Made by a program: the position numbers and the translations under genes
Source: Bacillus weihaiensis
Lineage (GTDB): Bacteria; Bacillota; Bacilli; Bacillales; Bacillaceae
Reading direction: 5' to 3'
NCBI RefSeq assembly: GCF_001889165.1
Contig: NZ_CP016020.1
Location: forward strand, 2,020,501-2,084,500
Length of the DNA: 64,000 nt
Notes under the pieces: model-generated
What the model saw: the letters and a program-made list of their open reading frames with translations, nothing else
Databases searched by the model: none
Told to the model about the DNA's origin: nothing
Part shown: piece after piece, positions 26,190 through 34,958 of the stretch
Position numbering within the stretch: position 1 is the first letter of the stretch
How the letters are laid out: the number at the start of each line of letters is the position of its first letter

Positions 26190-26420
26190 GAGATAAGTTA
26201 ATAATGTTAGTATTGGCAAGTTGCAAGTTTGATGATATCAATCATAACTTTTAGGTACAAAAAATAACCCACCCCTTGAGCCTAGCAGCGAAATAGGGTG
26301 AGTTATATACCAAAACGCTGATCTCATTTAGTGGAGCCTAACAATTATGTGACTGCTTGGTGTTAAAACACCGAACAGTCTTTTTTAGTGTATGTTTTTT
26401 CAACTTTGATTATAACCCCA
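26190..26420 (+). pseudogene. Decayed type I toxin-antitoxin locus (copy D)
   Basis: A toxin frame is recognisable only at its end (CAAGTTTG, TATCAATCAT, CTTTTAGgtACAAAAAATAA) and is interrupted by an early stop. The 3' part is well kept: AATAACCCACCCC...GGGTGAGTTAT, the terminator GACTGCTTGGTGT/ACACCGAACAGTC with T-run (26351-26386), and the antisense -10 box at 26409-26414. The leader and promoter are gone, so only the antitoxin RNA could still be made. Confidence 0.7.
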
Positions 26421-26574
26421 GATGCAAGGCTTGAAAGGCGATTAAAAGTAACGTAATTAAGATACTCTTATTCTTAGGGGAGAATTTTCGAGATGCATAA
26501 ACCCTAGTTAACAATAAGTACCTTTAATTCACTTAAGTTAAAGGGGTTTATTTCTACGAATTTTGGCAAACGTT

Positions 26575-26694
26575 TTAAGCTTGATTTTTCTTTAATATCT
26601 CTTCAATATCGTGTAAAAACTTTAACTGCATCTGACAGTGATTTAACATATTTTCGAAAGTTAATTGAATTAAATCATCAATTTCTACGTACAT
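26575..26694 (-). CDS. Possible small peptide or gene remnant
   Basis: 39 codons from ATG 26694, reading MYVEIDDLIQLTFENMLNHC and ending FLHDIEEILKKNQA. Upstream, another frame (KIIQKQEVQKNLIKKQINRY) suggests the 5' part of the same former gene after a frameshift. No ribosome site. Likely the remnant of a small helical protein; family unknown. Confidence 0.25.
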   Translation of the reverse strand: MYVEIDDLIQLTFENMLNHCQMQLKFLHDIEEILKKNQA

Positions 26695-26775
26695 TGCTTT
26701 TTGATCTCTTCAGCTTTAAACGTAGCGATTTATTTGTTTCTTAATCAAGTTCTTTTGTACCTCTTGCTTTTGAAT

Positions 26776-26800
26776 GATTTTGTCAACATATGACAAAATC
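26776..26800. repeat. Perfect 10-base inverted repeat at a remnant junction
   Basis: GATTTTGTCA (26776-26785) and TGACAAAATC (26791-26800) around ACATA. The right arm leads straight into the decayed toxin cassette end; the T/A-run on its plus side is A-rich, so on the minus strand this would not terminate well, but as the end of a gene on the plus strand it is also weak. Confidence 0.5.
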
Positions 26801-26880
26801 AAAAAAGATGAATCAACAATCCATCATCTAACGTCTGAAGAGGATATGCTTTATGTAGAGTAGCGTTAGAGGATTTCTTT
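26789..26880 (+). pseudogene. Oldest lipase-toxin cassette remnant (conserved 3' block)
   Basis: The stretch KIKKDESTIHHLTSEEDMLY is the conserved region found at residues ~230-255 of the intact lipase toxin gene at 32829-34958 and in each broken copy. A deletion after ATGCTTTATG breaks the frame. Nothing upstream belongs to the cassette. Confidence 0.7.
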
Positions 26881-27126
26881 AGAAACTATTACATTTATAG
26901 TTAAACAAACGATAGGTGAATTTAATCAAAAAACGCTACTTACCTCTTTCTTCATCGCTATTGGACACGATCCCTCTAGTCAACAAGATCCAATCCATTT
27001 CATGTTATCTACAACCAGCATAGTAAATAACTCCCTTTTTTGTAAAAACTCTTGTTTATTGTTGGAATAAAATAGAAATTTATGTTATTAATGGTTTGTT
27101 TAAGAAAAACGAAAGGGGGCTCACTC
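26880..27126 (+). repeat. Cassette leader repeat 1
   Basis: This ~250-base leader before the first lipoprotein gene is repeated before the third (29832-30094) and fourth (31905-32159) lipoprotein genes. Shared blocks include CTTCATCGCTATT, CAGCATAGTAAATAACTC, CCTTTTTTGT and AAATGGAAATTTAT, and finally the ribosome site GAAAGGGG before the ATG. It probably carries the promoter. Confidence 0.65.
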
Positions 27127-27792
27127 ATGCGTTCACGTTTCATTTATGCCCTAATATGTACTCTAATTTTTGTAGGAGGATGTAGTATAAAAAAAGAAGT
27201 AGATTCAATGGAATTACCAAATACTAAAGCGTTTCAGGATGAATTTACTCGTAGTTTGCTAGATTCACCTGCGGAAGTGGAAGAGGGGTATTATTTATTT
27301 GAGTCAGATACGGGTGGATATACTATGTTGTGGCCGAAAGATGCGGTTACGGATAGACCGCCATTCTATCAAAGGACGCAAGATAGTTTTGAAAAAATAA
27401 GTTTCTATGATAGAAATGAATCGGAAAACTATAGATATTCATATAGCACAACTTATTCAACTTATGGTGAAAGTATGATTGATTCTAGTCTTGCTATATT
27501 AAGTGATTCAGTAGGTTACAAAGGCGAATATCAAGAAATAGATAATAAAAATACCCGTATATTTTATGCGAAAACCGAAAAGTACTTTGAAGGTGCAACA
27601 GGTTATTTCTTTTTTGGTTATATAGTATCTAAAGAAAGTCTGAAAGGATTGGAATATATTTATATTGCTGAATGTTTAGATTATACAAAGCCTAATTGTT
27701 CCATTGACACAAAATTAGAAGAAGAAAAAGCTATAGTTTTTATGAAATCAGTGTTATTCACTAAAGATAATAGAGGTACCAAAAATGAGTAA
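27127..27792 (+). CDS. Immunity lipoprotein of the lipase-toxin locus, copy 1 (TilA-like)
   Basis: 221 residues. Signal peptide MRSRFIYALICTLIFVGGC with lipobox VGGC, so the mature protein is lipidated and sits on the outer face of the membrane. Residues 1-75 are nearly identical to the three later copies; residues after ~75 (FYQRTQDSFEKISFYDRNES...) have diverged, although a common fold is kept (STYGES.I.SSL..LS, FFFGYI.SK.S.KGLEYIY). I infer an immunity protein because every copy precedes a gene for a lipase toxin. ATG 27127 follows GAAAGGGGG; in-frame codons upstream lack a ribosome site. The toxin gene behind it is broken, so this is an orphan. Confidence 0.75.
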   Translation: MRSRFIYALICTLIFVGGCSIKKEVDSMELPNTKAFQDEFTRSLLDSPAEVEEGYYLFESDTGGYTMLWPKDAVTDRPPFYQRTQDSFEKISFYDRNESENYRYSYSTTYSTYGESMIDSSLAILSDSVGYKGEYQEIDNKNTRIFYAKTEKYFEGATGYFFFGYIVSKESLKGLEYIYIAECLDYTKPNCSIDTKLEEEKAIVFMKSVLFTKDNRGTKNE

Positions 27793-28167
27793 TGAAGAAC
27801 TCCTAAACAATAATATGTTAAGGGCAAGGATTATGAATGTAGAATATGAAATTCTTTCAGAGAAGGAAATTATTAGTGAAATAAAACGCGTTTACTATGA
27901 AGAGAATGGAATTCAATTAACAACTGATCAGATGGGGTTCTAAATAAAATAAGAAGACTGAAATAATATATGCTATAAATGATGCTGCTCCTACAGCGTA
28001 TCAAATGTCAGTGATTGATTCTACTTTCCGTTCTAGAATCAGAAAGCAATTTTTACTAAAGAATGACCAAGACATCTACAAATTCCCACCCGACGAACTA
28101 AAAGCCTTCACCGAAGAATATTAGAAAAACAAAATCGTTGATTCAACAATCCATCATCTTACGTTTT
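27785..28167 (+). pseudogene. Lipase toxin remnant of cassette 1
   Basis: Begins like the intact toxin (MSNEELLNNNMLRARIMNVEYEILSEKEII...EIKRVYYEENG), then has a large internal deletion and frame breaks. A later piece reads IYAINDAAPTAYQMSVIDST, and the conserved block DQDIYKFPPDELKAFTEEY ends in a stop where Tyr-Lys is expected. The catalytic GHSLGG part is missing. It overlaps the lipoprotein stop by eight bases, as expected for coupled translation. Confidence 0.75.
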
Positions 28168-28192
28168 AAGGAAAATGAAAGGGGTCTCACTC

Positions 28193-28840
28193 ATGCGTTC
28201 ACGTTACATTTATGCACTAATTTGTACTCTGATTTTTGCAGGAGGATGCAGTATGAAAAAAGAGGTAGATTCAATGGAATTACCAAATACTAAAGCGTTT
28301 CAGGATGAATTTACTCGTAGTTTGCTAGATTCTCCTAAGGAAGTGGAAGAGGGGTATTATTTATTTAAGTCAGATACAGGTGGATATTCTATGTTGTGGC
28401 CGAAAGATGCAGTTACGGATGGACCGCCATTTTATCAGAGAACGAAAGATAGTTTTGAGAAAATTCGTTTCTATGAAAGAAATGAAGAAAAAAACTATAG
28501 ATATTCTTTTAGCACAACATATTCAACTTATGGGGAAAGTGCAATTGAATCCAGTCTAGGTATATTAAGTGATTCTGTTAGTTACAATGGTGACTACGAA
28601 TTAATAGAAACGGAGAAAACCCGAATTCGATTTGCTAAATTAGAAGAACCTCTAATTCATTCTACTGCTTATTTCTTTTTTGGTTATATTACATCTAAAG
28701 AAAGTGAGAAAGGTCTAGAATATATTTATACTTCTCAATGTCTAGAAAAGTCTTTATCAAATTGTAATATTGATGTTGAAAAAGAAGAAAAAAAGGCGCT
28801 ATCTTATATGAAAACTGTACAATTCAATTTAAATGAATAG
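28193..28840 (+). CDS. Immunity lipoprotein of the lipase-toxin locus, copy 2 (TilA-like)
   Basis: 215 residues; signal peptide with lipobox AGGC, followed by SMKKEVDSMELPNTKAFQDE as in the other copies. The variable part has FYERNEEKNYRYSFSTTYST and four Cys-poor beta-rich segments. It starts 26 bases after the end of cassette 1's conserved block, so the leader repeat has been deleted in front of it. ATG 28193 with GAAAGGGG upstream. The linked toxin gene is broken by a nonsense codon. Confidence 0.75.
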   Translation: MRSRYIYALICTLIFAGGCSMKKEVDSMELPNTKAFQDEFTRSLLDSPKEVEEGYYLFKSDTGGYSMLWPKDAVTDGPPFYQRTKDSFEKIRFYERNEEKNYRYSFSTTYSTYGESAIESSLGILSDSVSYNGDYELIETEKTRIRFAKLEEPLIHSTAYFFFGYITSKESEKGLEYIYTSQCLEKSLSNCNIDVEKEEKKALSYMKTVQFNLNE

Positions 28841-28853
28841 AGGTATTATATTC

Positions 28854-29831
28854 ATGAACAATAAAGAAATAATTAACACTGATATTCTTAGAGCAAGAAT
28901 AATGAATTTAGTATATGAGAATCTAACTAAAAAAGAAATTGAAAAAGAAGTAAGACGTATTTATTTTGAAGAAGAAAATAAAGAGTTACCATCCAAATTG
29001 ACAGTATCTCGTTCAGATGACGTACTGAAAGAACACAGGAAAAAGAATAATGATAGCGGATTTGATGGAACCATAATTCACCTTCACAGTGAAGGGAATA
29101 ACATTAACCAAACTATTACAATTACTAGAGGAAGTGAACTTGGGGAAAAGGATACAAGGAAACCAATAGATTGGACTTATAATTTAATGGGTATATATAC
29201 CGGTGGAACTGATAATCAATATCAAGATACAAGAAGGTTTTATGATGATGTACATAAGATTATTATTAACAAAAATAATGATCTATCCAAAGTTAAAAAA
29301 TATGGATTAGGTCACTCATAGAGAGGGAATAGTATTACAATTTTACAGTTAATGTAAGTTGAAAACATTGCTTCTAGATTTGATGCAATTGATGCAATTA
29401 ACGATGCAGCACCAACGAGTTATCAACTCGCATTAATTGATAGTAAGTTTGATGCAAAGTTGAGAGATAAATACGAATTAAAAGAAGACCAAGACATCTA
29501 CAAAATCCCACCCGACGAACTAAAATCCTTCACCGAAGAATATGACAAAAACAAAATAGATGAATCAACAATCCATCATCTTACATCTGAAGAGGATATG
29601 CTTTATGGTGCTAGTAGTGTAAGGGGATTTCTTGAGATTGGTGGACGCGATGGATTTCTGGATACTGACCCACGGTTTGCAGGCATTCTATAAATTCCTG
29701 ACGAGGATTGTGTACGATTCAAATGTTTCTTTCGGATTACTCAATTGCATACAATAAAGATGGTTTTGATGGCTTTATGAAATCTCGAACGGAGATTCAA
29801 TCCGACTGTAAAAGAAGAAAATCCTATCCAC
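28854..29831 (+). pseudogene. Lipase toxin of cassette 2, broken
   Basis: The first 156 codons are intact (MNNKEIINTDILRARIMNLV...SGFDGTIIHLHSEG...ITRGSELGEKD...YTGGTDNQYQDTRRFYDD). The frame stops exactly inside the nucleophile elbow: GLGHS, TAG, RGN where the intact gene has GYGHSLGGN. More stops follow. The frame resumes at 29460-29693 with DQDIYKIPPDELKSFTEEYD through GGRDGFLDTDPRFAGI, then decays, with a last trace (MFLSDYSIAYNKDGFDGF-like) near 29720-29790. Confidence 0.8.
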
Positions 29832-30094
29832 CATATGAAATCTATTACATATAGTAAAGCACCGAGCAGAAGAAAAGTAACTATTGAATAAATAATGTGC
29901 TACTTACCTTTTTTATCCTTCATCGCTACTCCACAAGATTCTTTTAGTTAAAAAATATTCACCCCTTTACATGTTACCTTTAACTAACATAGAAAATAAC
30001 TCGATTTTTTGTAAAGTACTATGTTTGCCGTTGACTTAAAATGGAAATTTTATATTTTGAATAATTTGTTTAAGGAAATTGAAAGGAGTCACAC
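29832..30094 (+). repeat. Cassette leader repeat 2
   Basis: Second copy of the ~250-base leader. It is the most diverged of the three; TTGACTTAAAATGG near 30035 and a TATATT-like box downstream could be promoter elements, but spacing is not ideal. Confidence 0.6.
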
Positions 30095-30742
30095 ATGCGT
30101 TCACGTTTCATTTATGCCCTAATTTGCACTCTGATTTTTGCAGGAGGATGTAGTATGAAAAAAGAGATAGATTCAATGGAATTACCAAATACTAAAGCGT
30201 TTCAGGATGAATTTACTCGTAGTTTGTTAGATTCACCTGAGGAAGTGGAAGAGGGGTATTATTTATTTGAGTCAGATACAGGTGGATATTCTATGTTGTG
30301 GCCGAAAGATGCGGTTACGGATGGACCGCCATTCTATCAAAGGACGCAAGATAGTTTTGAAAAAATATTATTCTATGATAGAAACAAAATAGAGAATTAT
30401 GATTACTCATTTAGAACAACTTATTCAACTTATGGTGAGAGCGCAATTGAATCAAGTTTAGGAATTTTGAGTGATGGAGTTCGGTACGGTGGAGAATATG
30501 AAAGAATAGAAACGAATGATACATATATTTACTTTGCTAAATCTGAAAAGAATTTTGAGGATGAAATTACATATTTCTTCTTTGGTTATATAACTTCAAA
30601 ATATAGTCAGAAAGGTTTAGAATACATATTTTCAGCTGGGTGCTTGGAGGGCTCTTCAACGAGTTGTACTATAGATATTAGTAAAGAAGAAGAAAAGGCT
30701 TTAAATTTTATGAAATCTGTAAAATTCACTAAAGATGAATAG
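30095..30742 (+). CDS. Immunity lipoprotein of the lipase-toxin locus, copy 3 (TilA-like)
   Basis: 215 residues; MRSRFIYALICTLIFAGGC signal and lipobox. Conserved to about residue 85 (MLWPKDAVTDGPPFYQRTQD), then variable (NKIENYDYSFRTTYSTYGES...SAGCLEGSSTSCTIDISKEEE). ATG 30095 with GAAAGGAG upstream. The toxin gene after it is heavily decayed. Confidence 0.75.
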   Translation: MRSRFIYALICTLIFAGGCSMKKEIDSMELPNTKAFQDEFTRSLLDSPEEVEEGYYLFESDTGGYSMLWPKDAVTDGPPFYQRTQDSFEKILFYDRNKIENYDYSFRTTYSTYGESAIESSLGILSDGVRYGGEYERIETNDTYIYFAKSEKNFEDEITYFFFGYITSKYSQKGLEYIFSAGCLEGSSTSCTIDISKEEEKALNFMKSVKFTKDE

Positions 30743-30751
30743 AGGTATTAA

Positions 30752-31530
30752 AATGAAAAATGAAGAACTACTAAATTATGATATTCTCAGAGCAAGAATT
30801 ATGAACATTGAATATAAAAATTTATCAGATAAGGAAATAGTTAATGAAGTAAAGAGAATTTGGAGAAAAGGACACTTGGAAACCTATTGATTGGACCTAT
30901 TCGACATATAATTTAATAGGAAAATTTGTAGGAGGATCCAATAAACAACTTCAAGATGACATAAGATTTGATGATGAAGTTAATGAGTTAATTTGGAAAA
31001 AGTTATAATTTACACAAAATAATAAAATATGAATGCGGTCATTCCTTGGGTGGAAATAGTATACCTATTCTACAATAAATGTCTAGTTATGATGATAGTT
31101 TATGGTTTAATGATGTATATGTAATAAAGAATGCTGCACCTACGGCTTATCAACTTGCATTAATTTGATGATAAAGTTACTAGCATCATTCAAAACTCCA
31201 ATAATGGACAGCCGAACCTTAATTAATATGGTTTGGTCATTCATTAGGAGGAAACAACATATCCGTATTACAGTTAATATCCGATGAGAGAGGAGAATTA
31301 AGATTTAAGGCTGTATAGGTAATAAAAGATACTGCGCCTACATCGTATCAACTTTCAGTGATAGATTCTAGTTTTAAATGGCATTAAAAAAAGAATTTCA
31401 ATTTCTAAGTGGCCAAGACATCAGTAAAATCCGACCCGACGAACTAAAAGCCTTCACCGAAGAATATAACAAAAATAAAATAGATGAATCAACAATCCAT
31501 CATCTTACATCTTAAGAGGATATGCTATTG
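30752..31530 (+). pseudogene. Lipase toxin remnants of cassette 3 (two fused copies)
   Basis: Starts MKNEELLNYDILRARIMNIE, then jumps across a deletion to WKPIDWTY-like sequence and GKFVGGSNKQLQDDIRFDDE. Two separate lipase elbows follow, CGHSLGGNSIPILQ near 31030 and FGHSLGGNNISVLQ near 31230, each trailed by its own NAAPTAYQLALI / DTAPTSYQLSVID piece. A single toxin gene has only one, so two cassettes have collapsed here. The end is the conserved block DISKIRPDELKAFTEEYNKN with a stop in SEEDML. Confidence 0.75.
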
Positions 31531-31904
31531 AGCAAGTAATGTTATGGGGCATGAGAAACTATTACATTTAGTTAAAGCACACGAAAGGTAAGAATTTAAT
31601 GCTACTTACCTCATCCTTCATTCCTGACAAAGTTTTGCGTACACTTCAAATGTTTCTTTCGAATTACTCAATAGCGTATAATAAATATGGTTTTGATCGG
31701 TTTATAAAGTTTCCAACATAAAAAATAAATGGAATACGAAATCGGTTTACTAGTGTCTGCCATCAATTTATAATTTATCTACCAACACCGCAATTATCCT
31801 TTTAATTTAAACCATTGTAAAGATATCATAACAACCAATACCAGAATTGCTGCTAATTACTTGTATAAAGTTTGCTTATAATGTTTTACTTATCCAGCTA
31901 TAAA
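31531..31904 (+). pseudogene. Further toxin-gene scraps
   Basis: At 31619-31715 the DNA encodes IPDKVLRTLQMFLSNYSIAY and NKYGFDRFIKF, the segment following the conserved block in the intact toxin (IPDKDLRTIQMFLSNYSIAY), with a stop soon after. The rest, to 31904, shows no recognisable gene. Confidence 0.6.
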
Positions 31905-32159
31905 AGAACAAGAAAAATCTCTACTCCATATGAAAATTATTTCCTTTTGTAAAGCATACGAGAATTAGCTACATGCTTCATACTTCATCGCTATTCAACA
32001 CCCTCCCCCTAGTTATTAAGATCTATTCTATTACATATTACCTGTCACCAGCATAGTAAATAACTCCCTTTTTTGTGAATACCTATGTTTATTGTTGAAA
32101 TAAAATGGAAATTTATGATATTAATGGTTTGTTGAAGGAAAACGAAAGGGGTCTCACTC
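31905..32159 (+). repeat. Cassette leader repeat 3
   Basis: Third copy of the leader, very close to the first one (CAGCATAGTAAATAACTCCC, then TTTTTTGTGAA, TGTTTATTGTTG). It drives the only complete immunity-toxin-partner operon. Confidence 0.65.
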
Positions 32160-32819
32160 ATGCGTACACGCTTCATTTATGCCCTAATTTGTACTCTGAT
32201 TTTTGCAGGAGGATGTAGTATGAAAAAAGAAGTAGATTCAATGGAATTACCGAATACTAAAGCGTTTCAGGATGAATTTACACGTAGTTTGCTAGATTCA
32301 CCTGAGGAAGTGGAAGAGGGGTATTATTTATTTGAATCAGATACAGGTGGATATTCTATGTTGTGGCCGAAAGATGCTACTACTGATGGATCTCCGTTTT
32401 ATCAAAGAAACGGTGATGGATATGAAAAAATAATATATTCAGATGCTAGCATAGAGGATAATTATCATTATTCTTACACAACAACATATGAAACTTATGG
32501 AGAAAACCTTATCGACTCTATTCTGACTACGTTAAGTGGTTCAGTTGGTTATACAGGAGAATATAAAACGATTGAAACAGAAAAAACTCGTATTTATTAT
32601 GGGAAATTACAAGAAAAACTTAAAGTAGATGATAGAAGTGCAACTTCCTATAATTTTTTCAGCTATATTGTATCGAAAGATAGTCAAAAAGGAATTGAAT
32701 ATATTTATTCTGTAAATTGTTATGATGAACTTAATAGAGAGTGTAATATAGACCCTAAAATAGAAGAAAATACTGCACTTTATCTAATGAAAAACGTATC
32801 ATTTAATAAAGATGAATAG
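32160..32819 (+). CDS. Immunity lipoprotein of the intact lipase-toxin operon (TilA-like)
   Basis: 219 residues. Signal peptide MRTRFIYALICTLIFAGGC, lipobox AGGC, then the shared SMKKEVDSMELPNTKAFQDE. From residue ~75 it differs most from the other copies (GDGYEKIIYSDASIEDNYHY...LQEKLKVDDRSATSYNFFSY). Because it is next to the one intact toxin gene (nine bases apart), it is the best candidate for the cognate immunity protein, protecting the outer membrane face against the secreted lipase. ATG 32160 has GAAAGGGG upstream. Confidence 0.78.
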   Translation: MRTRFIYALICTLIFAGGCSMKKEVDSMELPNTKAFQDEFTRSLLDSPEEVEEGYYLFESDTGGYSMLWPKDATTDGSPFYQRNGDGYEKIIYSDASIEDNYHYSYTTTYETYGENLIDSILTTLSGSVGYTGEYKTIETEKTRIYYGKLQEKLKVDDRSATSYNFFSYIVSKDSQKGIEYIYSVNCYDELNRECNIDPKIEENTALYLMKNVSFNKDE

Positions 32820-32828
32820 AGGTCATTT

Positions 32829-34958
32829 ATGAATAATCTTGAACTCTTTAATACCGAAATGCTTAAAGCGAGAATAATGAATTTAGAGTATGATAATCTT
32901 ATTGAAAAAGAAGTAGTCAGTGAGATTAAAAGAATTTATTTTGAAGAAACAGGGAAGGAATTACCAGCAGAGATTACAATTTACCGTTCAGATGAAATAT
33001 TAAAAACTCTTAAAAACTCTAACATTGACAGCGGTTTTGATGGTACAGTGATACATTTAAAGAGTAATGAAGAGAAAATTAATCAATCGATAACTATTAC
33101 TAGAGGAAGTGAACTTGGTGAGAAGGATACATGGAGACCAATTGATTGGAGTTATAATATAATCGGAATTTTTGTAGGCGGTACTGATAATCAATATAAT
33201 GATGCTAGGAAGTTCGATGATACAGTTACTAGTATTATTAAAAAACAAGATTCCGACTTACCTAAACTCGAAAAGTATGGTTATGGTCATTCTTTAGGTG
33301 GCAATACAATAACTCTCTTACAGTTATTGTCAGAGGGGAAGTTTTTACCTTTTAAAAAAGTCTATGCAATAAATGATGCTGCTCCAACGGCTTATCAACT
33401 ATACTCAATAGATCCTAAATTTAGTAGATATTTAAATTTTAAATTTAAAATTATTACAGAACAAGACATCTACAAAATCCCACCCGACGAACTAAAAGCC
33501 TTCACCGAAGAATATTACAAAAACAAAATAGATGAATCAACAATCCATCATCTTACGTCTGAAGAGGATATGCTTTATGGTGCTAGTAGTGTAAGGGGAT
33601 TTCTTGAGATTGGTGGACGCGATGGATTTCTGGATACTGACCCACGGTTTGCAGGCATTCGTGAGTTAGTGGATAAAATTCCTGATAAAGATTTGCGTAC
33701 GATTCAAATGTTTCTTTCGAATTACTCGATAGCATACAATAAAGAGGGTTTTGATGGGTTTATGAAATCTCTAACGGGATTTAATCCGGCTGTTGTTGAT
33801 TCGGCTCTTATGAAATGGGAGGAGTTTAATGAAACAGTTAGTAAGATTGAGAAATCTGTTGACGGATTTGGGAAACCGTTCGCTGAAATAAAGGATGCTG
33901 ATTCGTTTTGGGATTTTGCGAAGGAATCCCTCACACTTCCGTTTGATTTAGTTGGAGCGAAGATGAACTTGCAAAAAGAGCTAATAGCTGGGGCCTTTCA
34001 GACACTTGCTAATGTAACGACACTTATTGGTGAAGCTGTCCCGATGATTATTGATATGGCTAGAAGAATACCAGAAATCGTCAAAGCCGTGAAACTAATT
34101 TATCAAGACCTAGATCCTATTCTTCAAGCATTTGTTGATGTTGGCTATATTTCACAGATTGAAAAAGATGACATTATGAAGAATCTCAAAGAAATAGAAT
34201 CTAGTTTACTAGCTATCCAATCCACGATAGAAGATACGCTAGATCCAACCCTTCTACTTGCCTTGAATTCAATGGATTTTAAAAGTCAGGTAGAAAAAAC
34301 AAAAGAAATTTCAGCAGCCTTTCAAAAAATCAAATCTGAAGTAGAGGATATTGAGGAAGCTTTTGAAGGTCTAAAGAATATCAATACTAGTTTTCTTGAA
34401 AACTTCAGCGTTAGTGCACATGCACACGGGCTTGATGCTGTCATCAATGCATTGGTTAAGGATAAAAACATAAGCTACGCCAACAACGATATGTACATGT
34501 CACCTACTGGCAAAGGCGAAATAAAAATCAACATTTCCTCTTCAGTACGTATTTACCAAAAAGGTCTCGCCATCTCTGAGGAAAAAGAAACCAATGTCCG
34601 AACCTTAAAATCATTATTTGAAACGAATTTTCTTGATGATTACGATGAAAGAAAGCAGAAAATTATAACGAAAATCTCAATAATGGAATCAAATCCAACA
34701 AACTATTCGTATCTCTTATCTCAATCAGTATGGAGTCCGCCCGGCGGCTACTATAAACTAACGAGCATCAATGTCAATGAAGAGCTTTTACCATTGCCAG
34801 CATCCTTTCATCAATCCTTTTCACAAATGATCGACACCATCCAAGGTGAAATCGAAAAAGAGAAAATGCTTGTGAAAAAAATTAGGGATTCCATCGAAGA
34901 CCTATTTGCAGAGGAAGAAAAAATTTCAAACATGTTTGATTATCACTATGGAGGATGA
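32829..34958 (+). CDS. Type VII-secreted lipase toxin with reverse domain order (TslA-like, DUF6792-type lipase)
   Basis: 709 residues, no signal peptide. Residues ~1-230 are an alpha/beta-hydrolase lipase domain: elbow GYGHSLGGN with Ser155 as nucleophile, and Asp183 in YAINDAAPTAYQ and the His pair in STIHHLTSEEDML as candidates for the rest of the triad. Residues ~213-278 are the block conserved in all broken copies (QDIYKIPPDELKAFTEEYYK ... FLEIGGRDGFLDTDPRFAG). Residues ~280-709 are mostly helical and coiled-coil, as in the LXG-like secretion end of S. aureus TslA, where the toxic lipase is N-terminal and the T7 signal C-terminal. TslA is a phospholipase A countered by lipoprotein TilA. 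T7 secretion machinery is not in this window, so secretion is inferred. GAGGTC precedes ATG 32829. Confidence 0.72.
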   Translation: MNNLELFNTEMLKARIMNLEYDNLIEKEVVSEIKRIYFEETGKELPAEITIYRSDEILKTLKNSNIDSGFDGTVIHLKSNEEKINQSITITRGSELGEKDTWRPIDWSYNIIGIFVGGTDNQYNDARKFDDTVTSIIKKQDSDLPKLEKYGYGHSLGGNTITLLQLLSEGKFLPFKKVYAINDAAPTAYQLYSIDPKFSRYLNFKFKIITEQDIYKIPPDELKAFTEEYYKNKIDESTIHHLTSEEDMLYGASSVRGFLEIGGRDGFLDTDPRFAGIRELVDKIPDKDLRTIQMFLSNYSIAYNKEGFDGFMKSLTGFNPAVVDSALMKWEEFNETVSKIEKSVDGFGKPFAEIKDADSFWDFAKESLTLPFDLVGAKMNLQKELIAGAFQTLANVTTLIGEAVPMIIDMARRIPEIVKAVKLIYQDLDPILQAFVDVGYISQIEKDDIMKNLKEIESSLLAIQSTIEDTLDPTLLLALNSMDFKSQVEKTKEISAAFQKIKSEVEDIEEAFEGLKNINTSFLENFSVSAHAHGLDAVINALVKDKNISYANNDMYMSPTGKGEIKINISSSVRIYQKGLAISEEKETNVRTLKSLFETNFLDDYDERKQKIITKISIMESNPTNYSYLLSQSVWSPPGGYYKLTSINVNEELLPLPASFHQSFSQMIDTIQGEIEKEKMLVKKIRDSIEDLFAEEEKISNMFDYHYGG

